Shown here: positions 23,463-32,896 of the stretch, piece after piece
How the letters are laid out: each line of letters opens with the position of its first letter
Numbering within the stretch: the first letter of the stretch is position 1
DNA from: Streptomyces bicolor
GTDB taxonomy: Bacteria > Actinomycetota > Actinomycetes > Streptomycetales > Streptomycetaceae
Direction: 5' to 3'
DNA: 64,000 bases
Assembly: GCF_000719285.1 (NCBI RefSeq)
Contig: NZ_JOFS01000008.1
Span: 248,001 to 312,000 of the forward strand
Program-made: the position numbers and the translations under genes
The notes under the pieces: model-generated
What the model was told of the DNA's origin: nothing
Seen by the model: only the letters and a program-made list of their open reading frames with translations
The model's database searches: none

Positions 23463-25721
23463 CTACGTGGCGGCGCAGTCGTAGAGCACGTCGGCTCCTG
23501 CTCCGAAGCCCATCGCACTACCGCTGCTGTTCTCCGACGAAGTGCCGCCGTACGCCGATGCCGCAACCTTGGTGCAGTTGTCGGCGATCCAGTCGGAACG
23601 CTGCTTGCTGTAGTTGCCCGACCCGGTCATGCCCGGCCTTCCGCCGCTGTTCGTGTCGGAGCCCAGGACATAGCGTAGTTCCCCGCTCTTCGTCCACTCC
23701 TCCAACTGGTCCACCGACGGCGAGTTGTCCATGCTCGTGAAACCGCCCATGCCGATGACGGTCTCGTCCGAGCCCAGGATGAAGGAGCTGGTGGCCATGG
23801 CAGGGCCTTCGACGGCGAGCTTGATGCGGGCGTCAGGTGCGTGCTCCACGGCGTAGTCGAGGATCTTGCGCTGCTCGCTGGTGAGTTCCGCGCCGCCGCC
23901 GAAGCCGCCGCGTCCGCTCGGGGCGTTCCCGGAACCGCCGCCGGGAAATGACGGCATGTCGCTGTCTCCCGAGGTCGAGCCTCCGGACATGCCGGGCATG
24001 CCGTTCGCTCCGCCTGTGGGCATACCGGACGGCATACCTGACGGCATTCCCGAAGGAACATCGCCGGAGGAGGGCTGACCGGACTGTCCCGAAGGCGCGT
24101 CACCACCCGGGAAGCCCGACGGCATCCCCGACGGCATCCCCGACGGAAGGTCGCCGTCGTTCCCACTCTGCCGGGGCATGCGGCCGCCCCCGCCGAAGCC
24201 GAGCGTCGTCGGACCGGCCGTCGGGTTGGAGCCGCCCATCGGGGATGTCGAGCCCGGTACGCTGACCGCCCACGCTCCCGGGGCCACCAGGACCGACGCG
24301 ACGGCGGCACCCACGGCGACCGTCAGCAGCCTGCCACGCCGCCGCGCGAGGAGCAGCAGGACGACCGCGGCGCAGCCGAGCAGCAGGACCGGCCACACCA
24401 GCCAGCCGTTCCAGTCGGAGTCACGGCGGACCAGTGCCACGGCCCAGACCGCGCTGACCACGACCGCGGCCACGCCCACCAGGGGCGCCCAGCGCACGCC
24501 GGCACGGTGGACACGGACCAGGGCTGCGGTCAGTCCGCCGCACAGGGCGGCGATCGCCGGAGCGAGCTGAGTGGTGTAGTAGGGGTGGAAGATGCCCTTC
24601 TGTGTCGAGTACACGGCCGCGCAGACCACCAGCCAGGTCCCCCACAGCAGCCAGCCGGAGGCCGGCAGCACGGCGTCGGCGGACAGCATGCCGCGTCGGC
24701 GCATCACCACGCCGACCAGGGCGACGGCCAGGGCCAGTGCGCTGACCGGCAGCAGCCAGCTGATCTGGCCGCCCACCTGCGCGTTGAACAACCGGCCCAG
24801 GCCGGACGCGCCACCGAACCCGCCGCCGAACCCGCTCAAGGTCTGGGACATCCCGTCGCTCGAGCCGAAGACCCGGCCCAGCCCGTTGTAGCCGACCACG
24901 AGATCCCAGGCCGAACCGTCCTTGCTGCCGCCGATGTAGGGGCGGTCGCCCGGCCACAGGGCGACCATGGCGACCCACCACAAGGAGGACGCCGCCAGGA
25001 TGGCCCCCGCGCCCAACAGGCGCCGCACTCGCGGTATCCAGGGGCCGCTTCCTCCCACGAGCCAGGCGAGGGTGAACGCGGGAATGACCATCCAGGCGGC
25101 GAGCATTTTGGTGAGGAATCCGCACCCGATCAGGAAGCCGCTCGCGCACAGCCACCAGGTCGCTGCCCTGCCCTCGGCCTGCAACGCGCGGGTGAGCGCG
25201 TACGCCGCGGACACCAGCAGCAGGACGAGCAGCGTGTCGGGGTTGTTGTCCCGGTTGATGGCCACGGTGATGGGCGTGAGAGTGAGCACCAGTGCGGCGA
25301 CCAGCGCCGCCCCCTCCCCCGCCCAGCGCCGCACGGTGCGGTGCAGGACGAGGACCGCGGCCACGCCCTCGATCACCTGCGGCAGGACCAGCGCCCAGCC
25401 GTGCAGCCCGAAGATCTTGCTGCTGATCACCTGCGGCCACAGCGCGGCCGGCGGCTTGTCGACCGTGATCACCCCGGCCGGGTCGTACGAGCCGAAGAGG
25501 AAGTTGGTCCAGCTCTTCCCCATCGACTTCACGGCCGCGGAGTAGTAGCTGTTGGCCCATTCCAGGGAACCCAGTGACCAGCCGTACAGGACGGCCGCGA
25601 GCACGAGGATCGCTCCGAGTGCGGCCGGTGCCGCCCAGGCGGGCAGCGAGCGGACGGACGCAGGCGAATCGTCGGGTGCCGAGGCGGCCGGTACGGGCTT
25701 GAGGTGCGTGGGATTGCTCAT
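23463..25721 (-). CDS. GT39/ArnT-like membrane glycosyltransferase with Met-rich linker
   Basis: The 752-aa protein belongs to the PMT_2 superfamily, polytopic enzymes that transfer a sugar from a polyprenyl-phosphate donor outside the membrane. Motifs include SLEWANSYYSAAVKSMGKSW, ITVDKPPAALWPQ and INRDNNPDTL, with about 11-13 membrane segments up to residue 500. A low-complexity section rich in [15 protein letters not shown] repeats (about residues 515-620) leads to an exposed C-terminal domain of about 130 residues. The ATG at 25721 was preferred because upstream in-frame sequence overlaps the GT2 gene. It is 17 bp downstream of the GT2-GtrA gene, its probable donor-synthesis partner. Confidence 0.87.
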   Translation of the reverse strand: MSNPTHLKPVPAASAPDDSPASVRSLPAWAAPAALGAILVLAAVLYGWSLGSLEWANSYYSAAVKSMGKSWTNFLFGSYDPAGVITVDKPPAALWPQVISSKIFGLHGWALVLPQVIEGVAAVLVLHRTVRRWAGEGAALVAALVLTLTPITVAINRDNNPDTLLVLLLVSAAYALTRALQAEGRAATWWLCASGFLIGCGFLTKMLAAWMVIPAFTLAWLVGGSGPWIPRVRRLLGAGAILAASSLWWVAMVALWPGDRPYIGGSKDGSAWDLVVGYNGLGRVFGSSDGMSQTLSGFGGGFGGASGLGRLFNAQVGGQISWLLPVSALALAVALVGVVMRRRGMLSADAVLPASGWLLWGTWLVVCAAVYSTQKGIFHPYYTTQLAPAIAALCGGLTAALVRVHRAGVRWAPLVGVAAVVVSAVWAVALVRRDSDWNGWLVWPVLLLGCAAVVLLLLARRRGRLLTVAVGAAVASVLVAPGAWAVSVPGSTSPMGGSNPTAGPTTLGFGGGGRMPRQSGNDGDLPSGMPSGMPSGFPGGDAPSGQSGQPSSGDVPSGMPSGMPSGMPTGGANGMPGMSGGSTSGDSDMPSFPGGGSGNAPSGRGGFGGGAELTSEQRKILDYAVEHAPDARIKLAVEGPAMATSSFILGSDETVIGMGGFTSMDNSPSVDQLEEWTKSGELRYVLGSDTNSGGRPGMTGSGNYSKQRSDWIADNCTKVAASAYGGTSSENSSGSAMGFGAGADVLYDCAAT

Positions 25722-25738
25722 GTCGGAAGTCGCTCTCG

Positions 25739-27028
25739 TCAACGGGTACGGCGGGGGGCGCTGGTGAAGACGGCCAGCCGCAGCACGGCGAAGCGCATGC
25801 AGGTGACCGCGACGGATGCCGTGGCGAGGATCGCGGTCTCCGCGGCTGTCGAGGCCCCGGGGTCGATCGACTTGAACCACAGCACCGCGCCGGAGGTGAC
25901 CAGGTACCCCAGGACGAACAGGCCCCCGGCGCCCAGGTGCGCCCGCGCGGGCGGAGCAGTGGAGTACCGGAAGGTGAGGCGTCGGTTCGCCTCCGTGTTG
26001 AGGACGGTGAGGACGAACAGCGAGACCAGGTTGGCGACGGCCGGGCTCCACCAACCGCGCAGCAGCCAGTACAGCAGCGCCTGCCCGACCGTGGAGACGA
26101 CGCCGATCGCCAGGAAGCAGCCGACCTCCCAGGACAACGCGCCACGTCGGGTAGCGGGTGCGAGGACCGCGTCGGGGTGCTCGGCGGCCGGCGCGGGGCG
26201 AGACGGCACCTCGACCCGGGCGCCTCCGGATGCCTTGAACCGCGCCATCCGCCACAGCCCTCGCAGGTCGTCCGTGGCGGTGCCCACGATGTCCACCCGG
26301 GTGTCGACGTCCTCGACCCAGTCAACGGGGACCTCGTGGACCCGCAGTCCGTTGTGCTCGGCGAGCAGCAGCAGCTCGGTGTCGAAGAACCACGCGTCGT
26401 CGCGGGTCACCTGCAGCAACGGCCGCAGCACCTCGGTGCGGGCCGCCTTGAATCCGCACTGGGCGTCAGTGAACCGGACGCCGTGCGTGAGCCGGATGAT
26501 GCCGTTGTAGCAGCGGGAGATGAACTCGCGGCGCGGGCCGCGCACCGTGCGCGACCCAGGGGCCAGCCGGGAACCGATGGCGAGGTCCGAGTGACCGCTG
26601 GCCAGCGGCGCGACCAGCGGCAGCAGCCCGTCGAGGCCGGTGGACAGGTCCACGTCCATGTACACGACGATGTCCGCGTCGCTCGCGCCCCAGACGGTGC
26701 GCAGGGCGAGCCCGCGGCCCTTGCGGTCGAGGTGGACGACGCCGACGCCCGGCAGTTCGTCGGCGAGGCGACGGGCGGTGGCGAGGGTCTCGTCGGTGCT
26801 GGCATTGTCGGCGACAGTGATCCGCCACGGAAACGGGAAGTCCGCCGCCAGTCGGGCGTGGAGTGTGCGAAGGCAGCCGGGCAGGGCGCGTTCCTCGTTG
26901 TAGACCGGCACGACGATGTCTACCGTCGCGGTACCGGCCTGTGGATGAAGGGACCGCTCGACCTGCTGGAACGGGGCCAAGCGCTCCGGGCGGGCGGTGG
27001 TCTCGGTGAGGTGGGGGGTGGGAGTCAT
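25739..27028 (-). CDS. GT2 polyprenyl-phosphate glycosyltransferase fused to GtrA domain
   Basis: Residues about 35-270 form a DPM1-like GT2 domain (VDIVVPVYNEERALPGCLRT; metal motif YMDVDLSTGL; TDAQCGFKAARTEVLRPLLQ; DTELLLLAEHNG). Residues about 300-420 form a four-helix GtrA membrane domain (VGCFLAIGVVSTVGQALLYW). The protein (429 aa) probably makes and/or flips a polyprenyl-phosphate hexose used by the GT39 enzyme. AGGAA precedes the ATG at 27028. This is the first gene of the GT2-GT39-RR-HK operon. Confidence 0.88.
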   Translation of the reverse strand: MTPTPHLTETTARPERLAPFQQVERSLHPQAGTATVDIVVPVYNEERALPGCLRTLHARLAADFPFPWRITVADNASTDETLATARRLADELPGVGVVHLDRKGRGLALRTVWGASDADIVVYMDVDLSTGLDGLLPLVAPLASGHSDLAIGSRLAPGSRTVRGPRREFISRCYNGIIRLTHGVRFTDAQCGFKAARTEVLRPLLQVTRDDAWFFDTELLLLAEHNGLRVHEVPVDWVEDVDTRVDIVGTATDDLRGLWRMARFKASGGARVEVPSRPAPAAEHPDAVLAPATRRGALSWEVGCFLAIGVVSTVGQALLYWLLRGWWSPAVANLVSLFVLTVLNTEANRRLTFRYSTAPPARAHLGAGGLFVLGYLVTSGAVLWFKSIDPGASTAAETAILATASVAVTCMRFAVLRLAVFTSAPRRTR

Positions 27029-27180
27029 GGCTTCCTCAGGCGTGAGGGGACGGCAGACTGCGGCTCTGAGGCCCTGGTCCGGGCCGCGGCCTCACTGTTG
27101 CCGCCCTGCCTGTGGAGGCGGGGAAAGAATGCTGGGAACTGACGGGGAGTCAGATCTATGGCCGAAAGTGCTCCCACGGT

Positions 27181-28026
27181 TCACTGCGGACACGACCGCA
27201 CCACGGAGTTCCTGAGTTCCCCGACACCCTTGATCTCGGTGACCATGTCCACACCGGGGTACAGAAGGACCTCGGGTTCGCGAACGGTGCCGCATCCGGC
27301 CGGTCTGCCCATCGTGATCAGGTCTCCGGGCAGCAGCGTGATCACGGTGCTGACATGGGCGATGACGGTGGCGACGTCGAAGATCAGCTGCGAGGTGTTC
27401 GCCTTCTGGCGGACCCGCCCGTCGATGACACAGCTCATCGTCAGACCGCGGCCGCCCATCGGCATGTCGTCGGTGGTGACCATGGCGGGGCCCACCAGGG
27501 TGACGTTCGTGGACAGTCCCGCCGCGGGGGCGCTTCCCGAGTCGCTCCGCGCGTCGAGGCCGTTGACGACGGTGTAGCCCGCGATATGGCGCAGCGCCGT
27601 CCGGGCCGTGACCCCACGGGTCCGGCACCCGATCACCAGGCCCAACTCCACGCCCCAGTCCACGTTCCGTCCCTCGGCCGGCAGGCAGATGGCGTCGCGG
27701 GCACCGGCAACGCCTTGGCCGCCTTGCCGCACGGAGAACACCGGAACGGTGGGGAAGGCGGTGCCTGTCTCTCGTACCCGTGCGGCGTAGTTGGGTCCCA
27801 CACGAACGATCTTGCTCGGCCGGGTGATGAGGGGCGCGTAGGAGATGTCGTCCAGCCGGTGGCGTTCACCGGTTTCCTCAGCGGCTCGTTCCCGCCAGTC
27901 CTCGCCGGAGGCGATCAGCGCCCCGACGTCCGGGTAGGGCAGCACCACGCAGTGCTTCTTCTGCAGACGTGCGGCTGCTGTACGGCCTTGTCCCAGTCGT
28001 ACGGTGCTGAGCTTCTCCGGTGGCAC
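27181..28026 (-). CDS. degenerate fumarylacetoacetate hydrolase (FAH) family protein
   Basis: The 281-aa frame aligns along its length with the intact FAH protein at 42797 (for example LIFDVATVIAHVSTVITLLP against LLFDVAETVAYISTIITLLP). Two of three metal ligands are changed: the ExE motif DWEAEL is DWGVEL (Gly125) and the ligand Asp in ANDVTVRD is VNGLDARSD (Gly156). The position of the ATG in the intact gene is a GAG here; the usable GTG at 28026 lies inside the AGGAG ribosome site. It may be untranslated or catalytically dead. It lies 22 bp after the kinase gene, far from aromatic genes. Confidence 0.65.
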   Translation of the reverse strand: MPPEKLSTVRLGQGRTAAARLQKKHCVVLPYPDVGALIASGEDWRERAAEETGERHRLDDISYAPLITRPSKIVRVGPNYAARVRETGTAFPTVPVFSVRQGGQGVAGARDAICLPAEGRNVDWGVELGLVIGCRTRGVTARTALRHIAGYTVVNGLDARSDSGSAPAAGLSTNVTLVGPAMVTTDDMPMGGRGLTMSCVIDGRVRQKANTSQLIFDVATVIAHVSTVITLLPGDLITMGRPAGCGTVREPEVLLYPGVDMVTEIKGVGELRNSVVRSCPQ

Positions 28027-28048
28027 TCCTTTGGGTAGCGATGCGGCC

Positions 28049-29620
28049 CTATACGCAGGTGTGGGGAGCCGGGGCAGCCGTCGCTGCAACGGCGGGCTGA
28101 TACGGCAGGAGCAGACGGAATGTGCAGCCTTCACCTGGCCTGGCCTCGAGTTCCAGACGTCCGCCGTTGGCCTCCGCGGCGCCGGCGGCGATCGCAAGCC
28201 CCAGGCCGGACCCCGCTGCCGCGGCCCGCTCGGCGGCATCGGCACGGTAGAACCGCTCGAACACCCGCCGCGCGTGCGACTCGGTCAGGCCGGCCCCGTC
28301 ATCGGCGACCTCGACGACACAGACCCGAGTGCCGGGTATGAGCGGAGCGTTGGCGCTGGTACGGCCCGGTCCCGTCGTGCCCGGCCCGTGTGGGCGGACT
28401 CGGAGGGTGCCGACGCGCACCTGGATGTGTGTCCCGGTCGGAGTGTGGACGCACGCGTTGGTGAGCAGATTCGACAGGATCTGCGCCAGCTGATGCGGGT
28501 CGCCGACGGCGTCGACGACGTCCAGCTCGTCCACGCGGGCGTCGTCCTCGGGGTCGGCGAGAGTGCCGAGGCCGATGCTGCGCCCGGGGTGTCGCACGGC
28601 GACGGCAGCGATACCGTCGGCCACGAGAGAGAGGAGGTCGACCCGTTGCCACCGCGTCGCGGGGACCTCACCGAGCCTGGCCAGTTGGGACAGGCTCTCG
28701 ATGAGACGGCTCATCCGGTCGGCGTTCCGCACGATCAGCTGCTGCGCCTCCTGGCGTCGTTCCAGGCTCATCTCCGGCTCTTGCACCAGGAGTTCGGCGA
28801 AGCCCTGCAGAGACGTGAGGGGAGTTCGCAGTTCATGGCCGGCATCCGCCAGGAAGTGGCGCAGCCGTTGCTCCGACGCCTCGGTGCGACGCAGCGCGGT
28901 GCGCAGCCGGTCGAGCATCGTGTTCAGGGCACGGCTGAGGTGGCCGACCTCGGTGACCGCGTGCCGGTCCGGAACGCTCAGTTCCAACTCACCTTCGGCG
29001 ATGCGCCTGGCAGTGCGCTCGACTCCGACCAGCGGCCGCAGTCCCAGCCGCACGGCGAGGGTGCCGAAGAGGACGACCCCCGCTGCGACGGCCACCCCGA
29101 TAGCGAGGCTGAACCACAGCATCCGGGAGGTCGCCTCGTCCACCTCCTTCAGAGGCAGCGCCACCACGACCCGGGTGCCGTCGGTGCCGGACCGGGCGAT
29201 CACCCGCCAGGTGCTGCCGCCGTCGGTCGCGGCGACCGTGGCGGGGCGGCCGTTCTTGAGGCCGAGTTCCGCCTCCGACTTCGGGAGTCGCGGCCCGGCA
29301 CTGCCCCCGTCGCCGCTCAGCGACATGGCATTCCGGTGGCCGCCTTTGTCGTAGAAGTACACCCGGTAGTCCGAAGGGAGGCTGCCCGTCCTGCCGGGCA
29401 CCCCTGACGCCGTCCGGCCGTCGGCCACGTCCTTGTACAGCTGTGGCACCGGCTGGAAACGGGTCAGTCGCCGGTCGACCTGGTCCGTCAGCCAGGAGTG
29501 GAGCAGGGCGAGTCCTGCCGCCTGACAGAGCAGAACCGCCGAGGTGGCCAGCAGCGTGACGCCGAGCACCAGGCGGGCTCGCAGCGAGCGCGGTTTCAGC
29601 CGGCGCAGCCACCGCCTCAC
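28049..29620 (-). CDS. sensor histidine kinase (two-component)
   Basis: This 523-aa paralogue of the kinase at 21133 has TM1 (RLVLGVTLLATSAVLLCQAA), a 120-residue extracytoplasmic domain with LPSDYRVYFYDKGGHR, TM2 near residues 168-190, HAMP, the H-box LADAGHELRTPLTS with His262, and G boxes (ILSNLLTNACVHTP, VADDGAGL, AGSGLGLAIAAGAA). It overlaps its regulator by 4 nt. It follows the CotH/DUF4956/VTC operon at short distance, so it may sense that system's product. Confidence 0.92.
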   Translation of the reverse strand: MRRWLRRLKPRSLRARLVLGVTLLATSAVLLCQAAGLALLHSWLTDQVDRRLTRFQPVPQLYKDVADGRTASGVPGRTGSLPSDYRVYFYDKGGHRNAMSLSGDGGSAGPRLPKSEAELGLKNGRPATVAATDGGSTWRVIARSGTDGTRVVVALPLKEVDEATSRMLWFSLAIGVAVAAGVVLFGTLAVRLGLRPLVGVERTARRIAEGELELSVPDRHAVTEVGHLSRALNTMLDRLRTALRRTEASEQRLRHFLADAGHELRTPLTSLQGFAELLVQEPEMSLERRQEAQQLIVRNADRMSRLIESLSQLARLGEVPATRWQRVDLLSLVADGIAAVAVRHPGRSIGLGTLADPEDDARVDELDVVDAVGDPHQLAQILSNLLTNACVHTPTGTHIQVRVGTLRVRPHGPGTTGPGRTSANAPLIPGTRVCVVEVADDGAGLTESHARRVFERFYRADAAERAAAAGSGLGLAIAAGAAEANGGRLELEARPGEGCTFRLLLPYQPAVAATAAPAPHTCV

Positions 29621-30363
29621 AGCGCCGCCGCCCCCGGTCCGGGGCGCGCGGCCCGCAGGCAGTAGCCGACACCGCGGACCGTCTGGATGAGCTGGGGCTC
29701 GAACCGGTCTATCTTGCGCCGCAGATTGCGTACGTAGGTGTCGACGATGCGGGCGTCACCGGCGAAGTCGTAGTGCCAGACCTCGGACAGGATCTCCTTC
29801 TTGCCCACCACGCGTTCCGGCTGCGCAAGCAGGCAGACCAGAAGCCGGAACTCGGTGGGCGACAGCTGAATGGGCAGACCGGCCCGGCGCACCTCGTGGG
29901 TCTGCTGGTCCAGCACCAGATCCGCGTACCGCAGCGGCGGCCTCCTGGTCCCTCCGCCCGGTGGCATGTCACTGCGCCGCAGGATGGCACGGATGCGCAG
30001 CAGCACCTCCTGCACGTGGAACGGCTTGGTGACGTAGTCGTCGCCACCGGAGCTGAGGCCGATGATGCGGTCCTCGACGTCCGTACGCGCCGTCAGGAAC
30101 AGCACCGGCGCATAGACGCCCTCAGCCCGCAGATGACGGGTCACCGCGAAGCCGTCGATGTCCGGAAGGCCAACGTCCAGCACGATCAGGTCGGGTTGGC
30201 CGCGACCGGCCTCGAACATGGCGGTCTGGCCTGTGTCGGCGGTGCTCACGGAGTAGCCGGCGGCGTGCAGGGCGGAAGTGAGCAAGGTGCGGATGCTGGG
30301 GTCGTCCTCGACGACAAGCACATTGTGTGGGGGTGGCGCGGGCGCCGACGGCGCGACGGGCAT
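29617..30363 (-). CDS. OmpR/PhoB-family response regulator
   Basis: This 248-aa regulator has the receiver acidic pair VLVVEDDPSIRTLLTS, phosphoacceptor Asp63 in LIVLDVGLPDIDG, Lys in DDYVTKPF, and a winged helix (LSPTEFRLLVCLLAQPERVV, IVDTYVRNLRRKID). It is very similar to the regulator at 22668, so cross-recognition of targets is possible. It lies 86 bp after the cotH-like gene in the same direction, with AAGGAAG before the ATG. Confidence 0.93.
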   Translation of the reverse strand: MPVAPSAPAPPPHNVLVVEDDPSIRTLLTSALHAAGYSVSTADTGQTAMFEAGRGQPDLIVLDVGLPDIDGFAVTRHLRAEGVYAPVLFLTARTDVEDRIIGLSSGGDDYVTKPFHVQEVLLRIRAILRRSDMPPGGGTRRPPLRYADLVLDQQTHEVRRAGLPIQLSPTEFRLLVCLLAQPERVVGKKEILSEVWHYDFAGDARIVDTYVRNLRRKIDRFEPQLIQTVRGVGYCLRAARPGPGAAAL

Positions 30364-30449
30364 GGATCTTCCTTTGCTCGTGAGGAGTTCGCGGTGCGCC
30401 GAACGCCCGGACGGCGCCCCACGGGGGACTGCCGTCCGGGCACCGGTGA

Positions 30450-32219
30450 TCAGCCGGTCACCTCCTTGTTCTTGGCCAGCGCCGCGGTACGCTCGGTGAC
30501 CGTCTTTCGCAGCTTCTCGACGGCGGAGTCCAGCTCCTTGCCGTCGGCACCGGCCTTCCCCGCCTGTTCGGCGATGGCGTTCAGCGCCTTCCGGGCGGTC
30601 CCGGAGCCGTAGAACTTCTGGTACAGCTCCTTGTACGCCTTCTTGTAGACGGGATCGAAGGTGTCCGAGTCCAGGAAGCGCTCCTTCAGCGGGTGGCCGA
30701 TCATGCCGGCGAACCCACCGCCTTCGCCCTCACCGCCCTGACCGCCTTGGCCGTTCTGACCGCCCGGCAGACCGGAAGGCATTTCGGACGGCATGCCTTC
30801 CGGCAGATTCTCGGGCATCCCCGAAGGCATTCCTTCGGGCATTCCTTCGGGCATTCCTGACGGCATCCCGGAGGGCATGTTCTGCGCGGCTTGGCCACCT
30901 GTGCCCTGGCTGCCCTGGCTGCTCTGCCCAGTGGCACCTCCAGCGCCACCACCGAAGGCACCGCCCATGCCCGTGTCGTCGTCCGGGCCCGAGGTCGCAT
31001 CGCCGGTGAAGGTGAAGTTGTAGTCCCATCCCAGGACCGAGAACTTCTTGGTGTCCAGGTCGTACCACAGCAGATAGTTCTTGCCGGGTCCGGCCATGTC
31101 GTCGAAGTTCATGAGCAGGTTCTGCGCGGCGAGGTACGTCGCCAGGGACTCGACGTCCACGTACTGGTCGAGTTCCTTCTCGAACTCCTCGTCCGACGCC
31201 TCGTTTGCCCACTTGATGAGCTTCATGACCGGCTCCAGGTCCTGACTGCCCACCTTGTTGAGCTGCTCGAACGACTCCTCGTAGTCGGTCGGGTCGTCGC
31301 CCTTGTACTCGAAGCTGCCGCCGGCCCGCGCCTTGTAGAGCACGCCGTTCCCGTCAGCGACGGACTCCGCGTAGTCCGTGTCCGGGCTCTCGACCATCAA
31401 CCGGGTGGCGACCGGGCGGGTGTTGACCTGTACCGACGTGAAGGCGTACCGCTCATTCTTCTGACCGGTGGTGTCCGTCAGGCTCAGCGCGAGGGCCTCG
31501 TTCACCGGAACCTGGCCGTTGCTTCCGGGGCGCAGCGAGATCTCACGCTCGCCCTGATAGGCGCGGCCCTCGATGAACTCGTCGATCTTGATGAGCCAGG
31601 GCAGTTCCTCGGGCTTCTTCTCGGACAGGTTGTACTGCGTGATCCCGCCCCCGATGCCACCGGCCCCGCCGGGACCGCGGCCATTGGCCTGGCCGCGGTC
31701 CCGGCCCCCGGTTGCGCCGTCCTTCTGCGCCTCCGGGGCGCCCTGCTCGGCGCCTTCGGGCATGGTCCGGCCGCCACCGGGCCTGCCCTGGCCGCTTCCG
31801 CGCAGGGACGACAGTGTGGAGTTGCCCTTGAGGCGGATTCCAACGTCCTCGAGGTAGACCCCGTCGATGGTGAGGTCGGCCTCGATGTAGTCCTTGGTCC
31901 CGTCCTCGCGGAACTCCTTCATCATCTTGGTGAAGTCGGTCTGGTCGTACTCCAGTTGGATGGAGTGGGAGACCGAGGTGTCGTACAGGTCGACCGTGCC
32001 CTCGACGTTCTGCGTGATGGCGTCCGCCTCCACGCGGGAGGAGGAGGTGACGTACGGCGAGACTCGGGCGTCGCCGAAGAAGTAGACCATCACCACCAGT
32101 CCCGCGCAGAGGGCGCCGGCCGGCTTCCAGTGGTGCCGCAGCCGTACGGGGAGCCGGTCCCGCATCCGCCGCGGCCTGCGCACAGCGGCCGTGGGGGCCG
32201 CCTCGCTGCCGCCGGCCAT
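30450..32219 (-). CDS. CotH-like kinase family protein with Met-rich C-terminal tract
   Basis: The 589-aa protein has one N-terminal TM segment ([16 protein letters not shown]) and a CotH domain outside the membrane: [48 protein letters not shown] and KNYLLWYDL. Bacterial CotH proteins are atypical protein kinases that phosphorylate surface proteins. Residues about 460-520 are PSGMP/EGMP repeats like those of the GT39 protein at 23463. A Gly/Gln/Arg-rich insert near residues 140-180 interrupts the domain. The start overlaps the DUF4956 stop (TGATG). The substrate is unknown. Confidence 0.82.
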   Translation of the reverse strand: MAGGSEAAPTAAVRRPRRMRDRLPVRLRHHWKPAGALCAGLVVMVYFFGDARVSPYVTSSSRVEADAITQNVEGTVDLYDTSVSHSIQLEYDQTDFTKMMKEFREDGTKDYIEADLTIDGVYLEDVGIRLKGNSTLSSLRGSGQGRPGGGRTMPEGAEQGAPEAQKDGATGGRDRGQANGRGPGGAGGIGGGITQYNLSEKKPEELPWLIKIDEFIEGRAYQGEREISLRPGSNGQVPVNEALALSLTDTTGQKNERYAFTSVQVNTRPVATRLMVESPDTDYAESVADGNGVLYKARAGGSFEYKGDDPTDYEESFEQLNKVGSQDLEPVMKLIKWANEASDEEFEKELDQYVDVESLATYLAAQNLLMNFDDMAGPGKNYLLWYDLDTKKFSVLGWDYNFTFTGDATSGPDDDTGMGGAFGGGAGGATGQSSQGSQGTGGQAAQNMPSGMPSGMPEGMPEGMPSGMPENLPEGMPSEMPSGLPGGQNGQGGQGGEGEGGGFAGMIGHPLKERFLDSDTFDPVYKKAYKELYQKFYGSGTARKALNAIAEQAGKAGADGKELDSAVEKLRKTVTERTAALAKNKEVTG

Positions 32220-32896
32220 CACAGGTCGGTCGAGTCGTAACCGGTCAGCACGGTCACCCGCTGGCCCGATGTCCGCTCCTGCAGTGCGGCCACCAGGTCG
32301 CCGGGCTCGGTGCCCTTCTTCATGCGCACCGTGTAGAACACCTCGGTCAGCGCGCCGCCGCGGATCGTCTCGGTGCTCACAAGCTCGAACTCCGTGGTGT
32401 ACCGGATGAGGACGTCACGGATGGCCGAGGTGTAGTCCTCGCCCGCGGGGACCTGGACCTTGACGACCTGGCGCTGGACGCTCAAGGCGAACCAGTTGAA
32501 CTTGAACATCACGACGACGACCACGGAGATCACTACGGCCGCGACGGCGGCGAGGGTGTAGAAGCGGGCACCGCAGGCCATGCCGATGGCCATGGCCAGG
32601 AAGACGAAGCCGACGTCCCTGGTCTCCTTGATGGCATTCCGGAACCGGATCACCGACAACGCGCCGACCAACGAGAAGGCCCGGGCCAGGTTCGATCCAA
32701 CCACCAGCATGATCAGGGCGACAACCATCCCGACGATGATGAGCGTCTGGACGTAGGACTGGCTGTAGGAGACGTTGCGGTGCGTGTACCGGTACACGTG
32801 GCCGATCAACGTGCTCAGAATGAACGACAGCGCCATGGCGACGACGACGTCGGTAACGCTGAACGTACCGCTGAGTTCCTGCAGATCGAAGTTCAC
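32219..32896 (-). CDS. DUF4956 membrane protein
   Basis: A GTG at 32896 with AGGAG just upstream gives 225 aa. There are about four membrane segments ([74 protein letters not shown]), then a small cytosolic alpha/beta domain of about 80 residues. DUF4956 genes are typically next to VTC polyphosphate-polymerase and CotH genes, as here, and it overlaps both neighbours. Its role is unknown; a channel, scaffold or cofactor for the VTC protein is a guess. Confidence 0.82.
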   Translation of the reverse strand: MNFDLQELSGTFSVTDVVVAMALSFILSTLIGHVYRYTHRNVSYSQSYVQTLIIVGMVVALIMLVVGSNLARAFSLVGALSVIRFRNAIKETRDVGFVFLAMAIGMACGARFYTLAAVAAVVISVVVVVMFKFNWFALSVQRQVVKVQVPAGEDYTSAIRDVLIRYTTEFELVSTETIRGGALTEVFYTVRMKKGTEPGDLVAALQERTSGQRVTVLTGYDSTDL

